Positions 46,959-58,662 of a stretch of 64,000 nucleotides of DNA are shown here, one piece after another. The stretch comes from Delphinapterus leucas. Taxonomy: Eukaryota; Chordata; Mammalia; Artiodactyla; Monodontidae. The position numbers and the translations under genes are program-made. Location: positions 4,555,827 through 4,619,826 of the forward strand of contig NW_022098000.1 of assembly GCF_002288925.2 (NCBI RefSeq), written 5' to 3'. Positions within the stretch are counted from its first letter, which is position 1; each line of letters begins with the position of its first letter. A model generated the notes under the pieces. The model searched no databases. It saw only the letters and a list, made by a program, of their open reading frames with translations, and was not told the DNA's origin.

Positions 46959-47029
46959 CTCATATACTCTTACTGGCCATATTAACTGGCAGTCTCCCAT
47001 TGGAACATGATTTATATTATGCATAGGCA

Positions 47030-47240
47030 TTAGTATTTAATGTTTCCAAAGTTTATTTCACACATATTAGCTAAATTTATCCTCCCAACACCCATGAGGT
47101 TTAGTTATTTTGTATATCCATTTTAAAAGTAAGAAAATTGAAGCTCAGAGGTGCCATGTCAAGTTATGTCATACAACGTGTAAGTGGCATAGTCAGACCA
47201 AAAGCCCATGTCTTTGAATTTCAAGTTCAGTTATATTTCC
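47030..47240 (+). repeat. MIR relic
   Basis: Degenerate MIR order in plus orientation: TATTAGCTAAATTTATCCTC, CCAACACCCATGAGGTTTAG, GAAAATTGAAGCTCAGAGGT, GTAAGTGGCATAGTCAGACC. Confidence 0.65.
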
Positions 47241-48305
47241 ATTAATCAGAGTTGACTATCTGGAAAGACAACCATTTTATATAGCAAACTGTGTCACTAT
47301 TTCATACAATGAATATGAAAAGTGCTGCGTTTTATTAGCATGAAGGCAGGTAATGCACTGGTGTCATCTCTATTTCCAGGGTAGTAGAATTGCTATGACA
47401 AGAAAAAAATTAAGTAGACAAGGAAATATTAAAGACATTCTTTTTCCTTATTAAAAATTTGTAGTAGTGTTTCTATTTTTATTTATTTTTGTTTGTTTTA
47501 AGGATATGTTTCTAAATCTATCAGTTGGAAGCTTTGGGTTAATAATCCTTCTTTGACTGTTTGAAAGAACAGAGTCAGTGGAAATTATTAATATGATCAA
47601 TGATTCATTTAAATAAAATATATAGAAAAAGTAACTGTAGTTTTGAAATAACATATTATCTGGCATTGCACCAGCTTTTGAGAGTGATAATTGTTTTGAG
47701 CTGCTGAAGCTGACTTCAACTTTCATATGGAATTATTTTCTCTCCTGTTTCCTTGTGTTATTGAAGATGAATTATGAAAGTCATAATATATTGGAAGTTT
47801 GCAATTTGGAACTCATTTGATTTAACTGATAAGAAGCTTTGCATTTCATGAAACATAACTTCACCCAGAACTAGAAAACTGTTGTGCTGTATTAAACAGT
47901 GAAGAACAGGACAGCAATGTTAATTGACTTTTGGACTGTGAGTATTTGAATCTGTTCTCTTCCTCATTACTTTTCCATTAGACTTTGCTTGAATTACTCA
48001 AAAAACCAAGGTATAAATCCTGATGTAACACTGTGTAACATTTTTCTTCTTATTATTATTTTAGCATTTTTAGAAATTCTCTGTACTATAATAGACACAA
48101 TAAAGCTACTCCAGAATGTGTGTTCAACTGATTGACCATTAGATGTTTGTTCTTTGTTCAAAGATGATGTCCAAGTCAAAAATAATTAGATAGGATGTTT
48201 AGTTTTATTGTGATAAAAGGGAAGGGATGACTTTGGGAGGAATCCTATTTAGGTTTGAATCCTGAATTCTTAGGATTTTTAGTCTCTTCTCTAGGGCAGG
48301 ATTGG
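47241..48305. other. Unassigned, possibly single-copy sequence
   Basis: About 1 kb of AT-rich DNA without recognised repeats. 47500-47930 has several homeodomain-like and AT-rich motifs and could be conserved non-coding DNA, which is inference. Confidence 0.35.
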
Positions 48306-48520
48306 GAACTAGTTAATGACGTGAGCCCTGTACTCAAGAAACCTTTCTTTGGCCACCTCTTTGCTATGTGGATTGGGGCAAACTACTTAGTTTTTCTGAA
48401 ACTTGGTTTTCTCACCTGTAAAATAAAGTAACCACTTAAACACATAGAGAGTAGTAATAGTTAAATGAGATAACCAAGGCAATGTCTAGTCCAGCACCTG
48501 GAACATAATAAATATTAAAC
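48306..48520 (+). repeat. MIR relic
   Basis: GGGGCAAACTACTTAGTTTT, CTTGGTTTTCTCACCTGTAA, GTTAAATGAGATAACCAAGG, CAGCACCTGGAACATAATAA: a good MIR match by eye in plus orientation. Confidence 0.75.
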
Positions 48521-48539
48521 TCATTAATTTATTTTCTCT

Positions 48540-49000
48540 CAACTCCCTTACCTCTTCTCTGTAGCTAGTGGGGCTTGTTGTGAACCTTGTGATGTGCCAA
48601 GATTTCCTTTCAAAGAGGGTCTTAATGTCCCAGTTGCTGGCAGATATGCTTAAGTGGCTGCCCCTTCAGGCTTGCCTCAGCTGCTGGATGCTTTCAGAAA
48701 CATCCCACCCTTCCCAGGGCAGCCCACAAAGAATGTTGGACCAATCCTTGCATAAAGAGGTCAGGCCAACTCTGCCCGAATCTTAACAACTCTGGAAGGT
48801 CAATAGCTATACAGCCTCTCTATGTGGTCTCCTAGGCTACCACTAAGGCTGAATCCCGGTTTCTCTCTCTGCCCATTGCTGCTGCCTTTCCCTTCTCTCC
48901 AGAGGGATTGGTCCTAAGGCCACTACTTGATAAACATCTTTCAGTTAACCTGCAACTCACAGTTCGCTCTCCAGAGAAGCTAAGTGGCAACCCATCTCCA
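48540..49000 (+). repeat. Probable old interspersed repeat, family unknown
   Basis: Pyrimidine-rich sequence with CCGGTTTCTCTCTCTGCCCA and ACTTGATAAACATCTTTCAG resembles the 3' part of an old LTR-type mammalian repeat. I cannot name it. Nothing coding. Confidence 0.35.
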
Positions 49001-49371
49001 CCTGCTCTTTGTAAGTCTTCAAGGAATATTCAATTCATAACACTGAGAAGGAAACTCATTTTCATTTCACTTCCCCTTCCCACTGCACACAAGGGCCAGC
49101 ACCCCAGCCCAGGTGAGAAAAGAGCCAGCAACTAAGGGAGAGCACTGGCTCTTGATAAAAGCCCTGGGCTTTACTACTTATCATTTCTCTAGGCTGGAAA
49201 GTTTTCTTGCAGGCTGGTCAGACTCTCAATTCTATAGCTAAGAACTACAAAGATTTTAAGACATTGGTATTAAAATCAAATTAACCTCAGTGTTATATGT
49301 TGTTCAGAACAGGCTGTTTTTTAATGACATATTTGTATTTGAACAAAACAAAATATTTAATGCCACCATTC
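49001..49371. other. Unassigned sequence
   Basis: No gene or repeat recognised before the mariner element. Confidence 0.35.
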
Positions 49372-49373
49372 TA

Positions 49374-50640
49374 TTGGGTTGGCCAAAAAGTGCCTTCATT
49401 TTTGAGTAAAAATAAAGACACATTTTTCTTTTCCACAAAGAACTTTATTGGACAACATATTCACCCTTTTGTTCCACTACTTTCTGCCATTTTTCAGGCA
49501 ACTTCATAATTCCATCTTCCCAAAACTTTTTATCTTTTGGAGCAAAGAACTGTTCCAGACGTATTTTACAGTCTTGCAGGGAATTGAAATATTTTCCATG
49601 AAGAGAATTTTCTAAAGACTGAAATAAATGGAAATCTGAAGTTGCAATGTCTGGTGAATACAAAGGTTGAGTCAGAACTTCCCAGCCAAGCTGTAACAGT
49701 TTTTGCCTGGTCTTCAAAGAAACGTTATCCTGATGGAAGATTTTGTGTTTTCTGTTGACTAATTCTGGACACTTTTTGTCAAGTGCTGATTTCAGTTTGT
49801 CTAACTGGGAGCAGTACTTGTTGGAATTAATCATTTGGTTTTCCGGAAGGAGCTCATAATAGAGGACTCCCTTCCAATCCCACCATATACACAACATCAC
49901 CTTCTTTGGATGAAGACTGGCCTTGGTGTGGTTGGTGGTTGTTCATCTCGCCTGCCCCATGATCTCTTCCATTCCACGTCATTGCACAGTATCCACTTTT
50001 CATCATCCCTTACATTTTTTTTTAAAAAACAGAACATTTTCATAACGTTTAAGTAGAGAATTGAATGTGGAAATATGGTCAAGAAGGTTTTATTCACCTA
50101 ACTTATGTGGAACCCAAACATCAAAGTGATTAACATAACCAAGCTGGTGCAAGTGATTTTCAACACTTGATTTGGATATTATATGCCAACTATCTCCCAT
50201 GTGGTATAACGTTTATTGTTCTCAATTAATGTCTCGATTTGATCGCTATCAACTTCAACTGGTCTACCTGACAGTAGAGCATTGTCCAGCGAGAAATCTC
50301 CAGCACGAAACTTCGCAAACCACGTTTGACATGTTCAATCAGTCACAGCACCTTCTCCATACACTGCACAAATCTTTTTTGTGTGTGTTTCAGTTGTGTT
50401 TTTACCTTTCTTGAAACAGTAAACATAATATGCCAAAAATGTTGCTCTTTTTCTTCCATCTTCAACATTAAAATGGCTACACAAAAATTCACCAATTTTG
50501 ATGTCTTTTTTTAAGTGCATGCTGTTATGACAGCAGTCACTTACAATCTAAAAAAATTGTTTTATGAAGTTAAACACAACTAAATGCTACTAGAGCCATC
50601 TTACTGAAATAAAAACGAATGAACATTTTGGCCAGGCCAG
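49374..50640 (-). mobile_element. Mariner-type DNA transposon (Tc1/mariner)
   Basis: 1267 bp between TA dinucleotides at 49372-49373 and 50641-50642, the mariner target. The left end TTGGGTTGGCCAAAAAGTGC and the reverse complement of the right end (CTGGCCTGGCCAAAATGTTC) form imperfect terminal inverted repeats of about 30 bp. The transposase reads on the minus strand. The length equals that of complete mariners (about 1.28 kb), so the element is full-length but decayed. Confidence 0.94.
49445..50520 (-). pseudogene. Mariner transposase pseudogene
   Basis: The transposase binds the terminal repeats and cuts and pastes the element through a DD34D catalytic triad. From the ATG at 50520: an N-terminal helix-turn-helix region, TCQTWFAKFRAGDFSLDN, GRPVEVDSDQIETLIE, a WVPHKL motif, then DDEKWILCNDVEWKRSW (first Asp), HQDN at 49724-49735 (second Asp), and YSPDIATSDFHLF (third Asp). 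It stops at 49445. Frames are interrupted (stops after VTD and HKLGE, and at least one frameshift). The four residues normally following HQDN (ARPH in the family) are missing, leaving D30D spacing. Confidence 0.93.
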
Positions 50641-50685
50641 TACCATCAACCATTCCTATAACTATTACCAATAAAAGCACTAGGA

Positions 50686-50830
50686 ATTATATTCAATATT
50701 CTGTGACAAACTACAATGGAAAAGAATATGAAAAGGAATATATATATATATGTATAACTGAGTCACTTTCTGTATGGAAGAAATTAACACAATGTTGTAA
50801 GTCAACGATACTTCAATAAAATTTTCATAA
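50686..50830 (+). mobile_element. L1 3'-end fragment
   Basis: GAATTATATTCAATATTCTG, then TATATATATGTATAACTGAG and GTAAGTCAACGATACTTCAA to an A-rich end: about 145 bp of L1 3' UTR in plus orientation, 45 bp beyond the mariner end. Confidence 0.85.
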
Positions 50831-53800
50831 AAGAGCAACAAGAGTAAAAATAATACCTAAAATTTCAAACATCTTATTAGAGTTTAGAAAACCCAACATA
50901 TAAAAGTGATATAGAATAGTTAGGAGTATTACCCTGATACTATATGTAAAGAATATGAGACCCAGACAAGTAAATTGTTCATAAAAGTTCACAGAGCTAA
51001 TTGGTGAAATTGAGACTAAATTCAGACTTCTAACTTTAGCCTTAATGGTTTTTCTCCTCCATGGTGATAAACCCCACATCCCTCACAAAAATCAAGCTTG
51101 AGAACGTGTATACCACATAGTCTTAATTTTTCATATTAGACTACTGTAAATATGTATATTAATCCATAGAAGTGCTTGTCCATAGAGCACAGCTTTGCAG
51201 TATAATAGTTTCAAAGAGCTGAATTTGCCTGCACATAACAACAAACAAATTAATGTACATGTTCTGACAATAATTATTAACCCTTATTACTAAAAGAGAC
51301 AATATTGCACAGATGGAAAATGTGGCTTTTCCAAGGCTACATAAGAAATCAACCAAGCATGTGATAGGGCCATCATTTGGGGACAAGTTTAGATTTGTGT
51401 TCTAAATAAAGAGGCCCATCTACCAGGTAGGGACTGGAGGCTTGGAATTGGAGACCAGGTTTCTTTGTTTCATCATGTATGGACCCCTTGATACAGAACA
51501 TAAGGAGGCTTCATAGTGATGTGAATGGCAAGTGCTTTGTAGAATGTTCTATATGTAGAAATCACACTGAGCACACTGTCAGAATTCTAATGACCTGATG
51601 TATTCTGTGGCTTTACTTTGCTAAGAGGAGTCTGTAATGATTGTTTAGTTGACATATATCAGATATCTTCCCTGGCATATGTTTAACACAAATAACAAAA
51701 GCATGCAAACATTTCCATTTCCCTCACATAATTGCTTTGATGGAGTGCCATTTTCCCAGCATTACCAATTAGCCATTCATGTTGTTTGCTGCAATTCATT
51801 TGCAAGATGGCAAGAGATTCCAAGGTATTGAATAAAAAATATGTTGTTCAAAATCCATGAAGAGAGTTCTTTATCAATTTACAAATGGAGATTCAGAAGG
51901 CCGAGTTGGTAAAGGAAAATTACCCTTCAGCATGTTCATCATTAAGTGATAGCAGGGATTGCTCAGAATGGAGCTATTTCTTGCTGTCAGTGTTCCATGT
52001 CGGAGCAGAGGCAACAATTATGGTCTGATGGGGACAGACCTGCAGACACCCTGGATGTGCATCACAGGGCCCAATGACAGCTAAAGCGAGCTGGAGTAGT
52101 ACATCTCCCCTGAGAGAACGAGTTGGTATTTCCTGAAGTTTGAGATGACTACATGCTTTGTTTGGAAGCGTGTGATATTCGCAGAGAATTGCTTTGTAAA
52201 ACCTTATGGGATGTTCACAATTCTATAAAACTTCTCCAACCTATAGAAACAAGAAATGACATCTCACCAAATTGAATATTTTTATATATACTTGAATACT
52301 TCCTTCCAATAAAGAAAGAAGGAAATGGTTTTCTCATCTTGGGTCTCCATCTCATATCTAGTTTATAATTTTCTGTGTTCTAATTTATTAACTTTTGCCT
52401 TTTACTTATTTTTTCTTAATCCTATGATTTAAAAATATTTTTAAAATTTATTTTCTCCCTTCTTAGCTGAGTGCCAAATGCACTTATTCTTATTTTTTTC
52501 TTGTCATGTAATAAAAGTATATATGGCGCCACATTTTTCCTCTGAAGAAATTCTGCATTCTATCTAAGCTTGATATATATGTTCTTAAGATTATGTTTTT
52601 TCTATATACACCACAATTGCCATCTTATTTTCATCTTTGATTCTAGTTTTCTCAAGAAAAAATTTAAATTTCCAATAGTTGGAAGACTTCCTCCTTAATT
52701 TTTATTATTTTGACTTTACTATTATAAGGGTGTGGTGAAATGGTCTATTTCTAGTTTTTTTTGATATTATGTTTTACATGTCCATACCTATGACTAATTT
52801 AAATTCATGCTTCATGTATCCCAAGATGTGTCTTTGTTTCCAGGATACATATCTACTAGGGCCATCAATTAAAATATTCAGAACTACCTTATATTGCTGA
52901 AATTTTATCTTATTTCATTAAAAACTAAGAACAGAATGATAAAACAGTTTTATTAATATTGATTTTTGCTAAATTCTTCTTATATTTCCAGCAGGTTTGT
53001 AATCTATATTTCAGGGTTATGTCAAATAATATATAAAATTTTAGGATTATTATGATTTTTGCAAAGTCATTTCAGAGTCATTATAAAATAGATTCATCCT
53101 AGTTGATACTTTTTATATGCAGCATATATTTTATATATATGTGTATATGTATATATATGTATATTATAAATATATATATTTATATTATATATAATGCTGC
53201 ATATTATATATTATAAACTATAACTTTATTAAGATTATTTTTCATTTTATGTGGTTTGTCTGGTATTTCTTTGTTCTTTTACTGTTTGCATATTTAAACT
53301 TCTGTGTGGTATATATATTACATATAACATACAATAAACTTTTCTTTTTTGAGTCAAGCTGAGTAGTTTTCTCATGCGCTATTTTCCTACTATATATATA
53401 TTGTTATAACAGATGGGCTTTCTGTATTGTAATTTTATGTCAAGCTTTGGCTTACTGCTTCTTTGATGTTTTTTTCTCTTTTTATTTTTAAAAAATCTCA
53501 TCCATTTCTTTAAAACTTGACCTGAGCCCCTCAACTCCTGCAGCGATTTAGAAGGTACGTAGCTTGTTTTAAAAATTCTATTTGTGTTTACTTTTCTTCT
53601 CTTAAAATAATTACTTAAACACATAAGCTATGTTTCTCAACTTAACAGAACAGTGAATTACATTTTTCCTCTACCACTTTACTAATCTCCTGATATTTAT
53701 TGGTTGGGTTTGTAATTGTTTTCCCCCTTCTATTAATACTGATCATCTTTTGACATTTTGAGGCTTTTTACAAAATATTTTAACATTTGTAATCAACATA

Positions 53801-54080
53801 GTAACCATAATTTCATTTATTTATATTTATTTATTATTCAGATGGATTCAGTGCTTACCACTAATTCATTCATGCCATAGTTTTATCCCCTCATCAGTTT
53901 CTTTTAAATTCATAACGAATATGGATAATTGATATCTCTTACTGTTGTCTCACTTATTTAAAAAAATGTATTTATTCATGTTTGCATGAATAAATAATAA
54001 TTTGATATTGTATGTGTGACACTATTGGTTGCCTAACTAGTATCAATACCACTTTCTTACTTGCTGCCAAAATTTCAGGT
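50831..54080. other. Unassigned AT-rich sequence
   Basis: About 3.2 kb, the longest stretch without a clear repeat. 50900-51070 and 51230-51390 have weak MIR-like motifs. 51880-52260 is less AT-rich and looks single-copy. 52320-54050 is very AT-rich, with an AT palindrome (53115-53204) and a perfect 12-bp hairpin (53969-53996). No gene is seen; the frames are 84 aa or less. Confidence 0.4.
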
Positions 54081-54480
54081 GTTTTTTTTTTTTGAAACAG
54101 CAGTGCACCCAGCTAAATATTAATTTTTCCAACCACCCTTGACAATAGGATGTAAGTATTCTAATAAAATGGTACAGGTGCAGGTTGACTGGGCTTCTCA
54201 ACCTTGTCTTGAATATGGACACCTGAAGCTGATTTAAGGATGCTGGGTCATGAGGCTACAAGCTTGAAGACAAAAGCTAACAGGCTTAAAGTGTTGCAGG
54301 AGAAAACGAGCATCTGTGTCTCTGAGATCATTGTTAACCAGCTAGACCAACCAACCACTCCCTGTCCCTGAAATGCTTGTTATTTGAAGAGGGGAAACTT
54401 ATTTGTTTAAACCACAGTAATTTGGATTTTCAATTCCTCCTTGCTGAAAGCATTCCTCCTAACTAATACAGTTGGATAAG
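54081..54480 (+). repeat. Probable old LTR-type repeat, family unknown
   Basis: AGTGCACCCAGCTAAATATT, then GACAATAGGATGTAAGTATT, later TTTAAACCACAGTAATTTGG and CATTCCTCCTAACTAATACA. The order and ending resemble a common mammalian interspersed repeat. Degenerate and not named. Confidence 0.45.
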
Positions 54481-54806
54481 GAATACACGTGGTCCAACCT
54501 GGTCCACTGTTTGACAAACATTAGGGTAAATGGAACCTCTAAAGAACAACAGTTCTTCTAGCAATCTTCAAGGTAATTTCAAACTTCTGAAGATAATTTC
54601 ACTATGCCAATGATTATGTAACCCAATCCTCTACATTTATTCTTAGCTACTGATCCTTGCTTGAACATGTGGCCAGTCTTAAGAACTACTAGTCTAGACC
54701 TCTGATGTTGAATACACTAGCCATTAGCTTCATATGTCCAAATAAATTTGCATTTATTAACAGTAAATACAAGGTGAAAAATGTATACAATCTGAAGAGA
54801 AACCAG
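54481..54806. other. Unassigned sequence
   Basis: No feature recognised. Confidence 0.3.
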
Positions 54807-55695
54807 AGTACGATTATTAGAGAAATGCAAATCAAAACTACAATGAGGTATCACCTCACACCAGTCACAATGGCCATCATGAAAAAATCTACAAACAATA
54901 AATGCTGGAGAGGGTGTGGAGAAAATGGAACCCTCCTATACTGTTGGTGGGAATATAAATTGGTACAGCCACTGTGGAGAACAGTATGAAGGTTCCTTAA
55001 AACACTAAAAATAGAGCTACCATATGATCCAGCAATCCCACTCCTGGGTGTATATCTGAAGAAAACCATAATTCGAAAAGATACATGCACCCCAGTGTTC
55101 ACTGCAGCACTATTTACAATAGCCAGGACATGGAATCAACCTAAATGTCCAACAACAGAGGAATGGATAAAGAAGATGTGGTACATATATACAATGGAAT
55201 ACTACACAGCCATAAAAAAGAATGAAATAATGCCATTTGCAGCAACATGGACGGACCTAGAGATTGTCATACTGAGTGACGTAAGTCAGACAGATAAAGA
55301 CAAACATCATATGACATTGCTTATATGTGGAATCTAAAAAAAGGCTACAAATTAACTTATCTACAAAACAGGAACAGAGTTACAGATGTAGCAAATAAAC
55401 TTATGGTTACGGGGGGGGGAAAGGTGGGGGGAGGGATAAATTGGAAGCTTGGGATTGACAGATACACACTGCTATATATAAAATAAATAACTAATAAGGA
55501 CCTACTGTATAGCACAGGGAAATCTACTCAATACTCTGTAATAGTCTATATGGGAAAAGTATCTAAAAAAGAGTGGATATATGTATATGTATATCAGATT
55601 CACTTTGCTGTACACCTGAAACTAACACAATATTGTAAATCAACTATACCCCAATAAAAGTAAATACATAAAAAATAAAATAATACAAAATTAAA
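54807..55695 (+). mobile_element. 5'-truncated L1 LINE (ORF2 end plus 3' UTR)
   Basis: Begins in late ORF2 ([20 protein letters not shown]), continues through the [19 protein letters not shown] region and the last 80 codons (55095-55337: [20 protein letters not shown]), then a 3' UTR with a G-rich block at 55411-55436 and an A-rich end near 55695. About 890 bp. The G-rich polypurine block is a known feature of L1 3' UTRs. Confidence 0.93.
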
Positions 55696-56034
55696 AATTC
55701 AGTTTCTCCATTGCATTAGCCACATTTCAATAGCCACAGGTGGCTAGTAGCTGCCATATTAGAAAGAACAAATATAGCACATTTCATCATTACAGAAAGT
55801 TCTATTGGACAACGTGGGTCTAGACTTTGCTATACCAAAAAGTGGTCCTTGGATCAGAGACATTAGCATCATCTTGGCTTACTAGAAATGCAGAATCCAG
55901 GTCCCACTGCAGATCTCTGATTCAAAATCTGAATTTTAATGAGTCCCAGGTGATTCATATCAACCTTAGTGTTCAAGGTGCACTGCCCTACATGATTTGG
56001 TCATGCATATACCTTGCTCTCAACATTTAATAAC
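55696..56034. other. Unassigned sequence
   Basis: Pieces such as CTAGAAATGCAGAATCCAGG with TGAGTCCCAGGTGATTCATA hint at an old repeat. Not assigned. Confidence 0.35.
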
Positions 56035-56250
56035 GATCTAACATTTATTGATCTCTAGCAAGTTCCTAAGAACTATGCCAAAAACTCTACAAAAATCTCA
56101 ATGAATTCTCACCTTAGCCTTGTGACATTTGTATTATTATCATTTCCCTTTCACATATAAGGAAACAAAGGCACAAAGAAGCTACATCATTTTACTTGGA
56201 TCACTCAATATGTCAGGAAGCCAAAATTAAAATTCAGTCACTCTGACTAG
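56035..56250 (+). repeat. MIR relic
   Basis: AACATTTATTGATCTCTAGC, CAATGAATTCTCACCTTAGC, ATAAGGAAACAAAGGCACAA, TGTCAGGAAGCCAAAATTA: MIR order, plus orientation. Confidence 0.65.
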
Positions 56251-56689
56251 AGGAATCACAGTGCTTCACAGTAAGTACCAGGTGGTAGGCTCTTGGAGGG
56301 AGGGCTGTGTCCTATTTAATTTTTGAGTTTAGAACATAGTGCAATATTTGGCATACAGCAGGTCCTCAGTTCCTATTTGTGGAATGAAACATGAATGAAT
56401 GGAGGGATCTAGGCTTCTTTTGTCCCATGTCAGGTGGAGCTCCTGGCAACCTTGTAACAGAGCCCATCATTTCAGTTGAAATGAAGACTTTGTCCATATT
56501 TTGCCCAGGTAAAAATAGGACCCTAAAACTACTCCACAGAGTTATTACTTTAAGCAAATAACAGATCTAGCAAAGGATCTTCATGTTGAGCCCTGAGAAA
56601 AGTGAGTGGATAGAATGTGTTTAGGGATGAGTATCCACCACTAAGAAGATTTTCAGAGCATGGAAATAGTCCGAGGACCAAAGCAGTGT
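56251..56689. other. Unassigned sequence
   Basis: The 56275-56400 part (GTGCAATATTTGGCATACAG, GGTCCTCAGTTCCTATTTGT) is reminiscent of an L2 3' end in plus orientation; the rest is unassigned. Confidence 0.35.
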
Positions 56690-57100
56690 GATGACAGCTG
56701 CTATAACAAACCAACCTCAGGGTGTATAATGGCTTAAGTGTAATAGAAGTTTATTTCTCATTAATGGAAATCTAAAACAGGTATTGGTGCCTAGTTCACT
56801 CCAAATGTTTTCTTAGTGCTGGTTTTTCTCGACTTTTGTGACTCTGCTGTGTTTTCCATGCAGCTTACAAGTTAATTATGCTCACCTTGAACAAGCCATG
56901 AAAACTGTCTGAAAAAAAGAAGGATGAAGAAAGCAACTTTCTTTTTAATGCTCTTGGCCTGTGGGTAACATGCATATCTTTTGTTTACTTTCCATTGGCA
57001 TGAGCTAGGTGTCTAGCTCCATCTAGATGTAGGTAGGGTGGGGGTGGACAGTGCTAGGGAAACACTGGTAATATGACGCAACCCTGAACTGAAGTGAACC
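56690..57100 (+). repeat. Probable old LTR-type (MLT-like) repeat
   Basis: GCTGCTATAACAAACCAACC, then GTGTATAATGGCTTAAGTGT and GAAGTTTATTTCTCATTAAT resemble the start of an MLT/MaLR-type LTR. Very degenerate; the end is uncertain. Confidence 0.4.
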
Positions 57101-58150
57101 TGGCCAGCCACCTAATTATTGAGGTTATATTATATTGTTCCTGAGTCAGTCAACACCTCTCCTACTTGGCAGATAGGTAGAGACAGATGACACCCACAAA
57201 AGAGGTATTTATATAAACACAAAGCCAATACTAAATAAATTTAAATGTATGACAGCCATGGGTGCCACAAATAAAATAGAAAGAATTATATTTTAAAAAG
57301 CTTTAAGTCAGATCCATATCAATCCATCATTTAACAACATTGTGAACTCAGGCTCATGGGTGACTTACCCCTTCTAAATCTGAAAGTCTCCAAACTTAAA
57401 TAGGGATGGACTAATGCCTATCCTATGTGTCCAGTGGCAGTGTTTTACACTAGACTGTCTGGAATAAAAGAAAAGCCAAAAAACCTATTGTATATTTTAA
57501 TATTGAGCCAAAAAGTCAATCATTAGCAGAAACAGAGTAGAATAAACCAACTGGGATAAAGATACTGTAAGAATTTCAGGAAGAGTATGTAGTTCAGAAC
57601 ATAACACTTCATCCTTGGCTGACAAAGGAAGTATTCCCATCACTATGAGTTGGTGTCATACATTTAGAGCCATATTAGTAAGAAAAATGTCTATGGGTGT
57701 TAGGGATGTTTATAAGGTCTATTCATTTCTGACTAACACTTTCTTTGACATTCAAGGTATGACATTCAAGGAGATCAGTTTTTATTCTTCCTGACATTGA
57801 TCTAACTCCACAATTAGCTCTAAAAAAAAAAAAAAAAATTAATGGCAGTTCCTCGCTGAGCTCTTCTTTGGAGAACCAGAAGCAAGTTCAGCAGCTTTGG
57901 AGTTTATTTTTGGTAAAGATGAGCACGACAGAGGATGCCTGGACACCTGCAGCATACCTGATGAATTATTTATTCCTGATTATCCTGATCAGACAGACTT
58001 GTTTGCAGTAATATGTCACACGTATAATTCCTTGGGTCCTATGGTTTACTAAACTTAGACATTGCAGGATGAGAGAGTGACATAATCATATTTTCATAAC
58101 AACAATAATTTATTAATATTTAGAAATATTAATGTTTTTAATGTTCATGA
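57101..58150. other. Unassigned sequence
   Basis: About 1 kb without a recognised repeat. It contains a 14-bp near-tandem repeat (57746-57759 and 57760-57773) and an A17 run near 57822-57838. Confidence 0.35.
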
Positions 58151-58158
58151 TAAATATA

Positions 58159-58192
<34 letters not shown>

Positions 58193-58388
58193 TTTGCGGT
58201 ACGCAGGCCTCTCACTGTTGTGGCCTCTCCTGTTGCGGAGCACAGGCTCCGGACACGCAGGCTCAGCGGCCATGGCTCACGGGCCCAGCCGCTCTGCGGC
58301 ATGTGGGATCTTCCCGGATGGGGGCACGAAGCCGTATACCCTGCATCGGCAGGCGGACTCTCAACCACTGTGCCACCAGGAAAGCCCA
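58151..58388 (-). mobile_element. CHR-1 SINE with (AT)n-T tail
   Basis: Reverse copy. The tail is an (AT)n tract followed by about 22 T, then GCGGTACGCAGGCCTCTCAC; the right end is GTGCCACCAGGAAAGCCC. The body is about 58195-58388. Nothing open is meaningful. A target duplication is not evident, perhaps masked by the AT repeat. Confidence 0.92.
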
Positions 58389-58569
58389 AGGACTATCATT
58401 GTATTTGACTGAATTCTATGTCATGGCTGATAAATGTGGTACTCACACATTCTTCTGTATTGATTGAAGATCACTGCTATTGAAATTTTGTGTATTATTT
58501 ACTAAAAAATGCTACCCTGTATATATTCCATAACCTTCAATATCTCCACCACTGCCACTGGCAATCAAG

Positions 58570-58662
58570 AAAGCAGAAACTAACACACCATTGTAAAGCA
58601 ATTATACTCCATAAAGATGTTAAAAATAAATAAATAAAGTACCAAAAAAAAAAAAAAAAAGA
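58570..58662 (+). mobile_element. L1 3'-terminal fragment
   Basis: GCAGAAACTAACACACCATT, GTAAAGCAATTATACTCCAT and an A-rich tail: only the last 60 or so bases of L1 plus tail. A very short 5'-truncated insertion. Confidence 0.85.

Larger units (their letters stand above)
38158..46971 (-). mobile_element. Composite L1 insertion bounded by one target duplication
   Basis: CTCATATATTCTT (38158-38170) and CTCATATACTCTT (46959-46971) match at 12 of 13 bases. They flank two minus-strand L1 parts in head-to-tail order: a 0.9-kb L1 3' fragment (38171-39059), a short A/T-rich joint (39060-39114), and a near full-length L1 (about 39105-46958). The outer repeats belong to the 3' end of the first part and the 5' end of the second. 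Two CHR-1 SINEs are nested inside the second part. Confidence 0.85.

Noticed and set aside
55411..55436. G-rich block as an independent G-quadruplex element
   Set aside because: It is the known G-rich tract of an L1 3' UTR, so it is explained by the repeat.
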